This document shows, one piece after another, positions 53,591-64,000 of a stretch of DNA of 64,000 nt. Made by a program: the position numbers and the translations under genes. Location: assembly GCA_033558025.1 (NCBI GenBank), contig JAUCEF010000004.1, forward strand, positions 1,426,001-1,490,000, given 5' to 3'. Every line of letters starts with the position of its first letter. Positions within the stretch are counted from its first letter, which is position 1. The notes below the pieces were generated by a model. That model was not told the DNA's origin. It did no database searches and was given only the letters and a program-made list of their open reading frames with translations. This stretch comes from Phytophthora sp. 'mugwort'. Taxonomy: Eukaryota; Oomycota; Peronosporomycetes; Peronosporales; Peronosporaceae.

Positions 53591-55512
53591 CAGACAAACC
53601 CCTCTATAAGGATTGTCGGGAGGGATCTCTATTCTTATAAAGAGGTATTCTTATAGACGGTGTACCATCATTTTGGTACGCATTAGCATGGCTGGTCTTC
53701 GTCGCTCACTTCCCCACGCACCCACAAAATGCGGTCGGCCAAGAAACATCGCGCGCGCAACTCGTTCTCAAACGACCGGCGTATTCAAGTCTGCCAGCAA
53801 CACACGATGTATCCCGCTCTGACGCAAAGAGCTTGCGCAGTGGACCAAGACAACATTCCGACTCACAGAGCGCCCTGGACAGGTTACATATGCAAAATCC
53901 TTAAGTCCAGCAAGAAATTGGACGCGACTCCGTTGTCAAAGCTGGAGTCTAAAAAGGAGCGCCAAGTTCGATTCCCTGAGCTGGACACTGCATTGGCTAA
54001 TTGGGTTTCTTGGTGCGAGGATCACAACGTAGCGGTGACCGGTGATACGATCAAGGTGAAGGCGCAGCGTTTCGCTGAGCTCCTAGGCATCCCAGAACCC
54101 CCGCAGTGGTCGAACGGATGGCTATACCGCTTCAACACGCGTCACCACTTCCAAGGATTCAAGGTGCACGGAGAGAGTAGTTCGGCTCCGGATGAGTGCA
54201 TCGATTCCTTAAAGCGGAAGCTGAAAAATTATGAGCTTCGGAATATTTTAACATGGACGAATCTGGTTTATTCTTCTCGATGCCGCCTGACCGTTCTATC
54301 GCGCGAAAGCGGCTTGCAGGCAGAAAGAAGGACAAAAAGCGAAATACTATCGCGTTTGCCTGTAATGCAGATGGATCGGAGATGCTTCCACCTCTTTTGT
54401 GGGCAAATCTAGGAAGCCACGGGGCTTCACAACTATACAGCAACTGAAATCAACTATACCAATCGCCCAAAAGCCTGGATGACTCGTCTAATTTTCTGCA
54501 AATAGCTGCGAGAACTTAACACATCGTTCAAGTCTCAAAATCGGAAGTGTTTCCTGCTATTAGACAATGCAACCGTTCACGGAGGTTGTAGCGAGGACGA
54601 ACTATCGCACATCGAAATTTAATTTCTTGCCACCAAACGCAACGAGCAAGTTACAGCCACTCGACGCGGGGATCATCGCGGCGTTCAAACGTCGCTACCG
54701 CCATCGTCATATACAGTATGCGTTTGACAAACCAGACGCTAAAGCGGGTATGGATTCGGCAACGGCCTCGAAGATCTACAACGCCCCCGTGCACCAAGCT
54801 ATTATGTGGTGCATCGAGTGCTGGAACAGCATGCGAAGCTCGATTTTTGCTAACTGCTGGAAGCACACTGGAATTCTCGAGCACCATGCCTGTGAGTATG
54901 CTCCAGATGAGCCGGATGAGGAAGCAATTGTTCATGATTTACGCTCGGTGGTTAGCCGATTGAGCCTGAATGAACCGATGACTATCGAGACCTACTTAAT
55001 CCGGAGGAGGAGAACATCATAGTGGAGAAATCAACGGACGAGGACTTTTGCAACATTGGCAACGGCTCAGACGATGAGGACCAGGTGATCCCTGCTGAAG
55101 TCACACCAGCAGAGATGACCGCAGAAGAAATCAAGTTGGATCTCCAGTGTATCAGCAAATTTATCGCCCGCTGTGATGAAAAGGGCTTGCCGCCTGGCGC
55201 GCTGCGGGGTCTGCGCGTTCTGCAGAGTGAGTATCGAGAGGAGTTGAGTCGCAAGCAGGGGCCGCGTCAGCAAATCTCTCTCCTGAGCTACTTTAGGCCG
55301 TCCCCAAGCTCGTAGACTTACTTTACAGATTGGTCTTTCTCCATAGTTAAGCATCTCACTAAAGTGATATTCTGTTTATTCATTCCTATATGCTTATAGT
55401 GGGGGAGCGGGATATTTGTATGAGGCGCGTATGGAGTGGTCAGCTGGGAAACCAAAAATATTCTTATAAGGGAGATTCCCATAGAGGGGGAGAATATAGA
55501 GGGGTTTGTCTG
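53591..55512 (+). mobile_element. Tigger/pogo-type transposon
   Basis: The ends are inverted repeats: CAGACAAACCCCTCTATA at 53591 and its reverse complement TATAGAGGGGTTTGTCTG ending at 55512. Inside the ends are further related words CTATTCTTATA and TATTCTTATAAGGGA. Target-site flanks are AA on the left and TA on the right, so the expected TA duplication is imperfect. It contains one decayed transposase reading rightward. Confidence 0.8.
53729..55315 (+). pseudogene. Tigger/pogo transposase, frameshifted
   Basis: The first frame (53729-54412) gives the pogo HTH (SNDRRIQVCQQHTMYPALTQRA) and the CENP-B-type domain (NWVSWCEDHNVAVTGDTIKVKA, FNTRHHFQGFKVHGES). The DDE domain continues in the next frame as NMDESGLFFSMPPDRSIARKRL near 54250 with the first catalytic Asp in MDE, and then as FNFLPPNATSKLQPLDAGIIAAFKRRY near 54620, corresponding to the LDNxxxH / QPLDxG motif region. 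The frame 55022-55315 is an acidic tail ending SLLSYFRPS. Shifts near 54240, 54445 and 55020. It would cut and paste the element. Confidence 0.75.
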
Positions 55513-55689
55513 TATATTATATAGCAGTACTATGTAGTACTACAGTAGTACTACAGTAGTAGACTCTGAAGAACTGCACTAAGTTATCAACTCTTACTCG
55601 CTCAACGTCTGCATGAAGAACTGCACTAACCGCAATTTGGCACCCATCTCTCCGGGTGCCAAGTCTGAGAAACCGGAAGATGTCGCTGA
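55513..55689. other. Short intergenic with CTACTGTAGTACT repeats
   Basis: It contains a run of GTAGTACTACAGTAGTACTACAG near 55530-55560, a short tandem palindrome; no gene. Confidence 0.5.
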
Positions 55690-57178
55690 TTGGCCAATCG
55701 GAATTGCGTATGGAGGTGGTTGGATGTCAGGCACTTTTTACAAAACAAGGTAATAAAAAATTTGGCGGAAGAGGTTAGGAGTCATTGGCAAAATGCCCCG
55801 CAACGCCCATACCATCGAGTTCGAGATAAAGACAGTGGTGGAAACCTTCGTCAGCTGAAACCCAAGTGGGGTTATGCAGGGGTCGAAATTTTTCGCGCTC
55901 TAAGCTTCAGTACTGGGAGCATCACTACGAAACCATGCAACTAGCTGTCACGAACAAGAAGCGTGCTAAAAAGTTGGCTGTGGACGGTAGTGGTCGCGTC
56001 TCACCGTCAGCATGCGTAGTGGGTGAGCTTTGCGGATGAATCAAGGACGAACGGCATGAGGAAAGTCTATGGACTGCATTATAACGCAGTGTATTGTTTT
56101 ATTGCCGGGCCTCATCAACAGTAAAACGGCTATCGTGAGGAAGTCGTGGTGCAGCAAGTTCATGCGACGAAACGGGTCCATCATCAGGCGCATTTCGCAC
56201 TAGGTGCGCGAAGCACACGGAGTTGCTGGCGCTGCGGGATGTGTTTGCAGGTAAGGTAAGAAATTGCTGATTGACGACTTGTGGATGCTGCTACGGCAAC
56301 TTCGTCACCCTATGTGCTCTACCATACGGACCAGACAGCTGTTTTACTGCGGCGTTGCTTCCAAAATGATGGTGGACTTCGTCTGGGTGACTCACATCAT
56401 TGCTCATGGCGGAGGGAAGGGCGGTTAAGAATGCTGATTGACCACTTGTGGATGCTGCGACAGAAACTCCATCGCCCTATATGCTCTACAATACGGAACA
56501 GACAGCTGCATACTGTGGCGTTGTTTCCAAGACGACGGTGGACTTCGTCGGGGTGACTCGCATACCTGCTCATGATGGCGGGAAGGGTGGTTATCTGCAC
56601 GGCCTCGTTGCTCGTGTGCGCAGACGGCCGCATGTTTCCACCGCACATTGTGTTTGCGGGTAAGCCCGACAATGATGTGTATGATGAAGTGAATACATTC
56701 TTTGACCCGGGGGTCGCCACGTTTTCACTGCAGACAAAGCGTGGTTTGGTGAACGCGTTATTCTAGAGTAGATAGACAAGGTGTAGTAATAAGAGGAGAG
56801 CGGACCCTGCGTGCTCATCCTGGGCTGTCCCAAACTACAAGAATATGACGCGGTACGGCAGCGCCTTGCTGGAAAAAAATGGCACCTACACGCTGTACGT
56901 TCCTATCGGTTGCACATCTGCGGCTTAGCCTCTCGACCTGGGGAGTTATGGCTTCTTTTAAGAGTAGTCTGCAAGCCCGATATACCGCGCTCTACTTGCA
57001 CTGCCCACTGCCACGTAAAGCCTGGGAACGCCGCTACGATATGTTTCAGCGCTCCATGCACGCTCTTCAAACTATCAGGGCTGAGACTATCCAAGCTTCA
57101 TTCTCGATGGCCGGCCCATTCGTTCCATTCGGGTCGCCACCAAGGTCTTCCCAGGTTGAGATTGTCTCTGTCACATAA
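55690..57178 (+). pseudogene. Second pogo-like transposase remnant with an internal tandem duplication
   Basis: Pieces read LKPKWGYAGVEIFRALS near 55855, TDQTAVL near 56330, TEQTAAYCGVVSKTTVDFVG near 56490 and CADGRMFPPHIVFAGKPDNDVYDEV near 56615 (the DDE-domain pogo stretch), VFLEWIDK-like sequence near 56755 decayed, and HCPLPRKAWERRYDMFQRSMHALQTI near 57000. The last frame ends SFSMAGPFVPFGSPPRSSQ. There are several frame breaks. Bases 56265-56431 and 56432-56594 are two copies of the same segment, so part of the domain is duplicated. Confidence 0.6.
56265..56594. repeat. 167-base tandem duplication
   Basis: Both units start at TGCTGATTGA and run through ACTTGTGGATGCTGC, TGCTCTAC, ACGGA-CAGACAGCTG, and TGGTGGACTTCGTC/ACGGTGGACTTCGTC. 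They are about 80 percent identical by eye, so the duplication is old relative to the element's decay. The unit spacing is 167 bases. Confidence 0.75.
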
Positions 57179-57560
57179 GTAGCTGTGTAAGTATATAAGG
57201 TGTATTTGCCACATCGTTGCAACGTCAGGTAGATTTTATTGAAAACTAACTTGCCTTCTGATCGGTTAGTTCATAATGCAGGCAAGCTCTCCACTACCAA
57301 ATCCTTCAGGGTGCTACATCTATCAGACTTTTGCGGTACGCTCTCCACCTTTTGACCACAATACACGTCTCTCTTTCTGCATCTACCGTATAGTCTTAAT
57401 GCGCTCGTTTGCTCCTACACTCCCGGCCAAAAGTAAACGAACACCCATATTTTTGTTAGCAGCTATTATTGCGAGTTAAAAGCTCTGTTTTCGATATACT
57501 GTGTGGAGGAATACGGTACGGAGCGCGGATATGTTTTAAAGTTGCGAATTTAAGCGTCTG
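57179..57560. other. Intergenic
   Basis: A short frame at 57276-57479 has no recognised motif. Nothing else is seen. Confidence 0.35.
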
Positions 57561-58830
57561 AGGGGGAGCTCGCATACAAAAAAAACGGACAAAATATACG
57601 AGCAAAATCACTGATTAGCATGCCATACCAATTCCTATATCAGGTGATGGGAAGATTTGGTGGCCAGTAGTACTCTGCATTGATGGTCAGCGCTCATTCC
57701 TCCAAAGCCAGCGATCATTCTTCCAAGTGATAGGGAGGGGTAAGCACCCACAGACGAAGAGAAGGAAGGGCCCGAGGGGACCATGAAGGTGGCGTTGGAA
57801 TACGCACAATTGCTACGAAGACACACCGCTCACCTGACGCCATAATGCGAGCTCTTCGACGCTCAAGCAGACTCGGCAGGTCGGTAGGCTGGGGAGACCA
57901 CAAGCGCTCACGGATATGACGCTGCGACGTCTGGTGCGTACCGCAGCCAAAAGGGACCTCTGCCACCCAGTTCAAGGACCGGCTGGTACTGACATGCTCC
58001 GTACGCACGGTTCGGCGCTCCATCTCGGCAGTAGACTGGATAGTCTACTCCAAGATGGAGAATACGTTGCAGCTGTCAGCCGGCTACAAGGCTACACGAC
58101 CAGCATGGGCAAAGACGATGGTTGTCCGGCCGGACAACTGGGCGCAGGTCATCTTCTCCGACGAGAACAAAGTGGAATCTGGACGGCCCGGACGGCCCTC
58201 AGCACTATTGGAGAGACGTGCGCCAGCCGCCGCCGCCACCAGACAAATCGGCGGCAAAATGGGCGGTGACCCTGTCGTGGTGGTATGGGGTGGCTTTAGT
58301 GCCGCTAGGAAGACTGAGCTAGCTGTACTTGTGGGGAGGCAAGCTTCAGAACACTACGCCTATACGTTTTCTGAATACTTATTTCCCTTCGCTCGTCTAG
58401 AATATGGCGCGGGCGTCATATTTCAGCAAGACAATGGTGCGATCCACGTCACGGAAGACTAAGGCTTTCGTTGAGGATCGGAGCGTGCAGGTCAAGGATT
58501 GCCCTGCATACTCTCCAGATTTAAATCCCATCGATAACTTGTGGGCCATCATGTCCCGAGATGCTTACCGCAACGGCATGCAGTACGACAAGTAGCCTTT
58601 TTCACCGTGGCGTTGTATAAGGCCTAAGATAATATCTGCATCGAGACCACGTCAAAGTTCATCGACTCCATGCCGCGCAGGTGCATCGAGGTGATCGAGA
58701 AGAAGGGAAACAAGACTCACTACTACTCGTACCACTCCTATAAATCACTTAATAGAGGATGCTAGTCAGTGATTTTGTTCGTATATTACGTCCGGTACGT
58801 AAACAGTTTTTTTTGTATGCGAGCTCCCTG
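57561..58830 (+). mobile_element. Mariner element with terminal inverted repeats
   Basis: The left terminus AGGGGGAGCTCGCATACAAAA and right terminus TTTTGTATGCGAGCTCCCTG are inverted repeats; matching continues for about 70 bases through AAAATCACTGATTAGC and its complement. The same GGGAGCTC-type terminus ends the 25.6 kb mariner, so both belong to one lineage with different subterminal sequence. It contains one decayed transposase on the plus strand. Confidence 0.8.
57640..58595 (+). pseudogene. Mariner transposase pseudogene
   Basis: In order: TRPAWAKTMVVRPDNWAQVIFSDE near 58093-58150 with the first catalytic aspartate in SDE, WYGVALVPLG / VVVWGGFSAARKTELAVLVGRQ in two frames near 58280-58340, EYGAGVIFQQDNGAIHVTE near 58405-58460 with the second aspartate, and CPAYSPDLNPIDNLWAIMSRDAY at about 58500 with the third (DLNPIDN, usual DxNPIEN). 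The N-terminal DNA-binding part is decayed. At least three frame breaks. Confidence 0.75.
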
Positions 58831-59207
58831 TAAAACCTAAAATCCGCAACGTTACACTATCCGGTGCTACTACCGTATTTCACACAATCTATCGAAACCA
58901 GAGCCTTCAACTCACAATAATAGCTAAGCTAGTAACTGAAGTATGGGTGTTCTTATATTTTTGACCGGGGGTGTAAGGGTCAATCATCAATCAGCCAATG
59001 GTACAGATGGCGACGCTATTGTCTATTCCGCTGTCACTCCACGTTTTCGGCAGGGTGGACCATATCAGAAATGTGAGATTGATAAAATTTGAAGAAAGAC
59101 CAGGCGTTGCAAGTGGTTGTACATCGTCATTGACTTTTGCAGGTTATCGATTGGTGTCGGTGTCGTAAACGAGTGCACAACTATATGCAGCCACTCGGCA
59201 AGCGGCA
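58831..59207. other. Intergenic
   Basis: No coding signal. The strand is moderately AT-rich. Confidence 0.35.
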
Positions 59208-60680
59208 ATGGTGCGCCCAAGATTGAAAGGTCAAGGCAAAAAGCTTAAAACATTCCAGCGCATCGCAGCTGACTACGCACACAAGGAGGGGATGATATAC
59301 TACATTGAATATGGCTACAATTTGACGAAACAATACAGCATTTTTTTACGGCTAGCAGCTAGTGATATCAGAACCAAGAAAAAGACAATGAACAAGTGGA
59401 TCAAGCAAAAGGCCACTGTTCGATGTGCTTGAGACATCGGTCGGGGACGACATCGCAACTTGAGGAATCGGGATGAGGCAACAGTCCTGTCTGAGGATGC
59501 TGAAGTCGAGCTTGCCCGTTGGGCGAATTTCCCTTTGTAATGATGGTGCACCAGTATCACGGAAAATGCTCAAACTGCAACTAAAAGAAGTTGCTGCTGA
59601 ATGCGGCTTAGGAGATAAGTTTGCCGCTTCGCCTATATGGATCAAGTTATTCCTACGTCGACACAAATTGGCTTGGTTCCCGGACTAGACAAGGCCACAC
59701 CACACCCCAAGACGCTGGGAGGTTGCTCTTGAGTTAAGAGCGTTGGTACTTCGAACCATCGTCGAAAAATGCACTCAAGAGCTTCATGCTGACCAAACAG
59801 GTACGGATATTCTCTTTCTCTGGGCTTTCGGACAAACAATTAAGGGTTTACGTATTTCAGCTGTGTATTTGTAAGTATTGTAAAAAAAAAACAATTTCAG
59901 AGCGGGGTGTAAAGAGTGTGTGGGCGAAATATGCGGATAAAGAGAACGCAAAGGCAACATATATGCTTCTAGAGAATGGGAAAGTAATAAAAATACCCGA
60001 TGTTTCTTCTCTTCAAAAGCATCCAGGCCAAGACTACAGAAAACAAAAGGCAAGAGCAAGGGCCTGGACCTGGACCTGGGCAGGGATTTGGGGAAACCAT
60101 GTGGTAGCGGGAATACGGGTGCTGCAAGCCGAAACAGAGTGCGAGACTTTTATGGCAACAAATGCGCGTGGTGGAACAAGTCTTGTCTTCGAAGTTTTTG
60201 CAATCTTACTACGCAGAACGCTCTAATCCGGACGAGAGTATTATGTTGCTATGGAATGACTTCAGTGGGCACTGGACCCCTGAAGTCGTAAAATATGCGG
60301 CGTCCATCAATGCCGTCTTACTCAAAGTTACACCTCGTTTTACATGTACATCTATCCGCCTGCGGACGTTGCGTGGAGCAAGCCATTTAAGTCAGGTCTG
60401 CATACGCGTTGGGTCGAATGTCTACGAGATCAATTAGTGGAGTATCGAAATGGAGCACAATATCGAGGAGAAAAGCGTGGTGAGCTACAACGTGCAATAT
60501 CAAAAGCTCGAAAAGAGCTCACCCAAGCTCAAGCCGATGTTGAGGTTGCTAAGCTACAAAAACGGCATTTACGATATTGTACAGAAGCTAGAGCGATGTG
60601 CTCTTGCTGGTGATAATGTCACATTAGAAGACAGTATTGGCTCCGCCGACGAAAGCGGTGGTGGTATAGAGGATGCATAA
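59208..60680 (+). pseudogene. DDE transposase remnant (pogo/Tigger relative)
   Basis: An N-terminal HTH region reads RIAADYAHKEGMIYYIEY near 59265 and KKKTMNKWIKQKATV. After several breaks come LWNDFSGHWTPEVVKYAASINAVLLKVTP near 60245-60335, equivalent to the second catalytic aspartate strand, and IYPPADVAWSKPFKSGLHTRWVECL near 60350, a Pro-rich motif after the last catalytic residue. The tail (60450-60680) is a coiled helix, YQKLEKSSPKLKPM / LQRAISKARKELTQAQAD, ending in an acidic stretch. Function is lost. Confidence 0.6.
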
Positions 60681-63100
60681 AGAACTGCATTTTATTTGAT
60701 AAAGCTGTGATTTGCTCTAACAAACGCATATGATATGCCGGCGATTTGCATAATGTGCTGTCTGGTGGCACGTACCACTAAAACTATACGGTTCTACCTA
60801 CGCCAATCCTTGGGGTATACTGCATGTGTTACACTACCACCAAGTCATCAGATCAGCCCAGCATCCGCAGACCGTATACCTTGTAGTTCGAATCGAAGTC
60901 TAACTCGTTCAGGAATTGCAAGTCTGTCTGGGAAATCACCAGTGTCGCCTAGCACAGGCCCCACCAGGCGCAGCTCCACATTCAGGTAGATCTAAATGTC
61001 TAAATTGGTGGTAGTCCCAATTAATATATATTTTTCGCCCGTTCATTTCGAAACTTCCCGCCCTCCGCCCATAGCAGACCCCGCGAAGCAAGCTCCCACC
61101 ACCACTAAAAGAAGTCTACGTACAACCGCGGGCGCCGCTACGCGGACTACAGGATATCTGGGGTGTCGACAGGACGTCCAACCATTGGTTTGGGATCGTC
61201 ACCTTACGAGGGCAGGGCGAAGCCGACGCCGTTAAATCTCATCAAAAAAAAAACATTCGACCCAGGTAGATGACTACGTTATTTGACTTTGTTTAACTAT
61301 CGTTGCGTATATAGTTTACGATCATCATCGACAAAGTATGACTCTGTAAATGGCAAGCACACGCTCGTCGATAACAATAACTTGCGCGGACAGTAAATGA
61401 GTAACCAATCCATATGGGCTCAGAGATAGGGAAGTGATACGGACCCAAGGCATCCAGCCGCGTCGGAGGCCGCGAACGCCACCAAGATGGAGGAGACGAT
61501 GAATAAATGCTGAAACTTCTGCCACAGACCGACAACCACAGGTTGACGTCGCGAAGAAACAAGACACCGCAGCAAGATTCGAAGGAGGAAAAGAGAAATG
61601 CACAAACAAATCGGGAAACATACATATCCCATTCGTAAATAAATTCACAGATTTGAACTGCCCTAACTTCTCAAATGGCTCGGCCAATACCATCCAGAGG
61701 CTCACAACATCACCCCAATAATCGAACGCCAGCATCGCTCATTTTTCATCCCCCAAGCTCCTAGTCACGGGCCGCCGCGCTGTCCTGCCCTGCCAAGTCT
61801 TCTCGCGCTGTCTCTCGGTTGGTCACGCATTGTCGGTGGGCTTCGCGCTATCGGCGATCCTCACGCTATTGTTGAGATCGAGCTGCTGCTGGCGGGACAT
61901 GCGCTGTCGGCGAACCTGTTGGAGCGGTAAGCGGTGCAAGCCATTGAAGATTCGTCAAGGCGACTCGAGTTCAAGGAATTGGGCTTCAAGGAGGAGCAGC
62001 GTGGTCGTGTCGGGTGTCAAGTGAGAGAGACACACATAGGTAAGAGAGGCAGGAGCGAGATTGAGGCTGGGCGACGTATAAAGCCAAGATGGACCCGCCA
62101 TGGAAGGCGGCATGAATGATTTAAATTTGAGGAGCAAGCTAACTTTCATAAATTATTTTTCCATTTTTTTCTACGTCGAGCGCAACTGTCCACCAAGTTC
62201 AAACAGGTTATGAGAAACACAAACACCTTTGTGGCGAAGATTTTCAATTTCGACGACACCGGATATCGTCTGTGGCCGCTCCAGCTGCAGCTGCACTTGG
62301 AAGGCAAAAGGGGTGTGGGTGGCACTCCAACTACTTACGCCAATGGTTGAGCAATTGCGACGGGAAGTATTGGCAACGGAGGAAACGCTCCACAAGCTAT
62401 ACAATCGCCAGATTTGCAACTAAAGCTGAGGGAATTCTAGGGTCGCAGCTAAATATCCCGTCCGCTCAGGTTGCCGTGTTTCCGCTTCCCTTAAGTGACG
62501 CACCCAAAGAACGTCCTCTGTTAGTACCACGCGCTCTTGATGTTCAATTAATATTATGTCCCGATACTATAAGGTGCTTACTACACACTTTTTTGGTTAT
62601 TTCACTTCATTTGTATTGGTCACCACACGCCATCGCATTACACACTGTCCTCGCACATGCATTTGTCGCACTACTCCTCGCTGTCACCGCATTTTAAGCT
62701 GTCACTATCTTTATATTTGTCGCCGCGACTGGCAGTTTTATCACAATCCACGCTGTCACCACATTTTACGCGGAATCTGTGGCACCATATCCGACGCTCC
62801 ATGGTGTCACCGTGTCTGGCGTTGTCGCTGGATTCCACCGGTTCTGTATGGCGCTGTCACCAATCCAATGTATGACGCTGTCACCGCGACGATGGATTGT
62901 CGTATCCTTGATAACAATCCTTTTAAGCAGACTCATAAAGCAACTGCTAAACGTCGTATGCTGTTTAGTAGACACCATCTCTACGGTATTAATTGCACTA
63001 TCTTCGCTTGTTCTACAACACAGTGTGCTGACATATCATCGTCGCTCTCACTCTCTCCATCACTCTTGCTCTCTACCATACGAGCAGGCGCAGCACGAAC
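60681..63100. other. Gene-poor stretch with degenerate repeats
   Basis: No recognised protein. Open frames at 61293-61625 (-) and 61325-61735 (-) overlap in different phases. Bases 62660-62900 contain repeated phrases CGCTGTCACC, CACCACATTT, ATGGTGTCACC, with a period of about 30-45, resembling an old tandem satellite. The segment 61020-61220 is GC-rich with no other signal. Confidence 0.35.
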
Positions 63101-63109
63101 TGGTGGTCG

Positions 63110-63950
63110 TCGGAACTCGCGACGCCGTCTAATGTCATGGTTAAGCGAATTGATCAACACGTAGCGGTTTGGACAGGAAGGACTGTTGTAATCACCAGCT
63201 CCGCACCGACGACGGTGCACTCCCATATCGTTGACCTAATATTTTTTTCCCCTAGGAAAGCAGTGTCCAAAACGAAAACGCTTCCGTCGAGTTCACAGAT
63301 TGGTAAATACCCTCCATACGGTGTAGGTGGACGTTTCGCCCTCGAAACCATGCTCCAGCATGAGCTAAATCTCCCCGAAAATAACTACATCACCGTGGTG
63401 AAATTGAAGGATTGGCCTGCTTCCACCTCTGCTTGAGCCCAAAGAAGCCGGGTGTAAACGTGTAGGAATGTGTCGTCCATGAGAGCAATAGTGTCAGAGG
63501 CTTACACAGTTTCGTGCGTCAAAAGAGCTTCCCCCGTCTCAAACGACGGAAAATCGTGATGAACGGCTTGATTAGCACCCCCAGGCAGCGAAACAATTGC
63601 ATGCCAGGCGCCACGATTTAGAACCCAGTGGTCGTTCGCGGCTATCAAAATATCAGCAGTCAGCACGCACAGCGTTTCGGTAATGGGCGGATTGATGTCA
63701 GCCTGTAAGCGAAGCGGATTCAGAATTTCTGTATATACCTCATGGTATATGGGTTAATAGTTGTGGTCGTCAATCTCTTCAATCACACGATCACACATCG
63801 CAGCAGTGATACCAATACTCCGCACCACGTAGCCTTCGTTCCAGAATGCAGCGATATCTGCATGAGAAAGCCGATAAATATTAGCGACAATTATATCAGT
63901 ATCACGAAATACAACCACGCGAAGTATCATCACCAATCACCGGCGTCCCG
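63110..63950 (-). pseudogene. Phytanoyl-CoA-dioxygenase-like 2OG oxygenase pseudogene (near right edge)
   Basis: Read on the minus strand: LSHADIAAFWNEGYVV near 63860, a shifted frame with PITETLCVLTADILIAANDHW near 63680, RGAWHAIVSLPGGANQAVHHDFPSFE near 63595 (the H-x-D iron site read as HHD), ALMDDTFLHVYTRLL near 63480, then FHHGDVVIFG near 63395 (distal His region) and CPNRYVLINSLNHDI near 63165 in a C-terminal zinc-finger-like tail. The family uses 2-oxoglutarate and iron. Stops and at least three shifts break it. The N-terminus continues upstream toward the right edge. Confidence 0.6.
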
Positions 63951-64000
63951 TAGCTGTCGCAGCGGGTAGCAGCACTGGGCAGTAATAACTGGCAGCTCCA

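Noticed and set aside
1..64000. tRNA, rRNA or CRISPR arrays
   Set aside because: I looked for cloverleaf-like and rRNA-conserved words and for regularly spaced repeats and saw none; the repeat clusters present lack spacers of regular length.

Overview
The window looks like a repeat-rich piece of an oomycete genome, most likely a Phytophthora-like peronosporalean. The reasons are the mixture of degenerate hAT, mariner, pogo, copia, gypsy and Maverick/Polinton elements, introns of about 66-85 bases with GT-AG ends, an LRR receptor kinase with a tyrosine-kinase-like domain, and compact genes with intergenic gaps of a few hundred bases. The species call is inference; no rRNA or other marker gene is present.

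Layout. 1-16.65 kb is a graveyard of transposons: two hAT fragments (one abutting an ankyrin-repeat gene remnant), DDE transposase remnants, a GC-rich palindromic repeat cluster near 5 kb, and a decayed Ty1/copia element on the minus strand (11.4-16.65 kb). At about 16.65 kb the copia gag start is joined directly to a 5'-truncated Maverick/Polinton element (16.7-25.6 kb). That element has a protein-primed type B DNA polymerase with an embedded HNH-like module, an integrase with a C-terminal chromodomain, several small unassigned reading frames, a small protein with a myristoylation-type N-terminus, and a fibre protein ending in an S74-type intramolecular chaperone. The fibre gene is broken by an inversion and by a mariner insertion (25.6-26.8 kb).

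26.8-32 kb holds an intact two-exon 2-oxoglutarate/Fe(II) oxygenase gene, a small TA-flanked inverted-repeat element with a 49-residue membrane-protein reading frame inside it, and a mannosyltransferase pseudogene. 32-34.3 kb holds minus-strand gypsy and DDE transposase remnants. 34.6-53.4 kb is the gene-rich part: a four-exon LRR receptor kinase, two probably related small membrane-protein genes separated by a pogo-like element inside a long inverted repeat that includes a coding exon, a protein tyrosine phosphatase, a small acidic protein, and a tandem array of five phosphatidate cytidylyltransferase (CDP-diacylglycerol synthase) genes, the fourth of which is broken.

53.5-64 kb returns to decayed transposons (Tigger/pogo, pogo, mariner, another DDE family) and ends in a minus-strand phytanoyl-CoA-dioxygenase-like pseudogene that runs toward the right edge. 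The working host genes appear to be the oxygenase, the receptor kinase, the 175-residue membrane protein, the phosphatase, the small acidic protein and four cytidylyltransferases. Everything else is mobile or broken.
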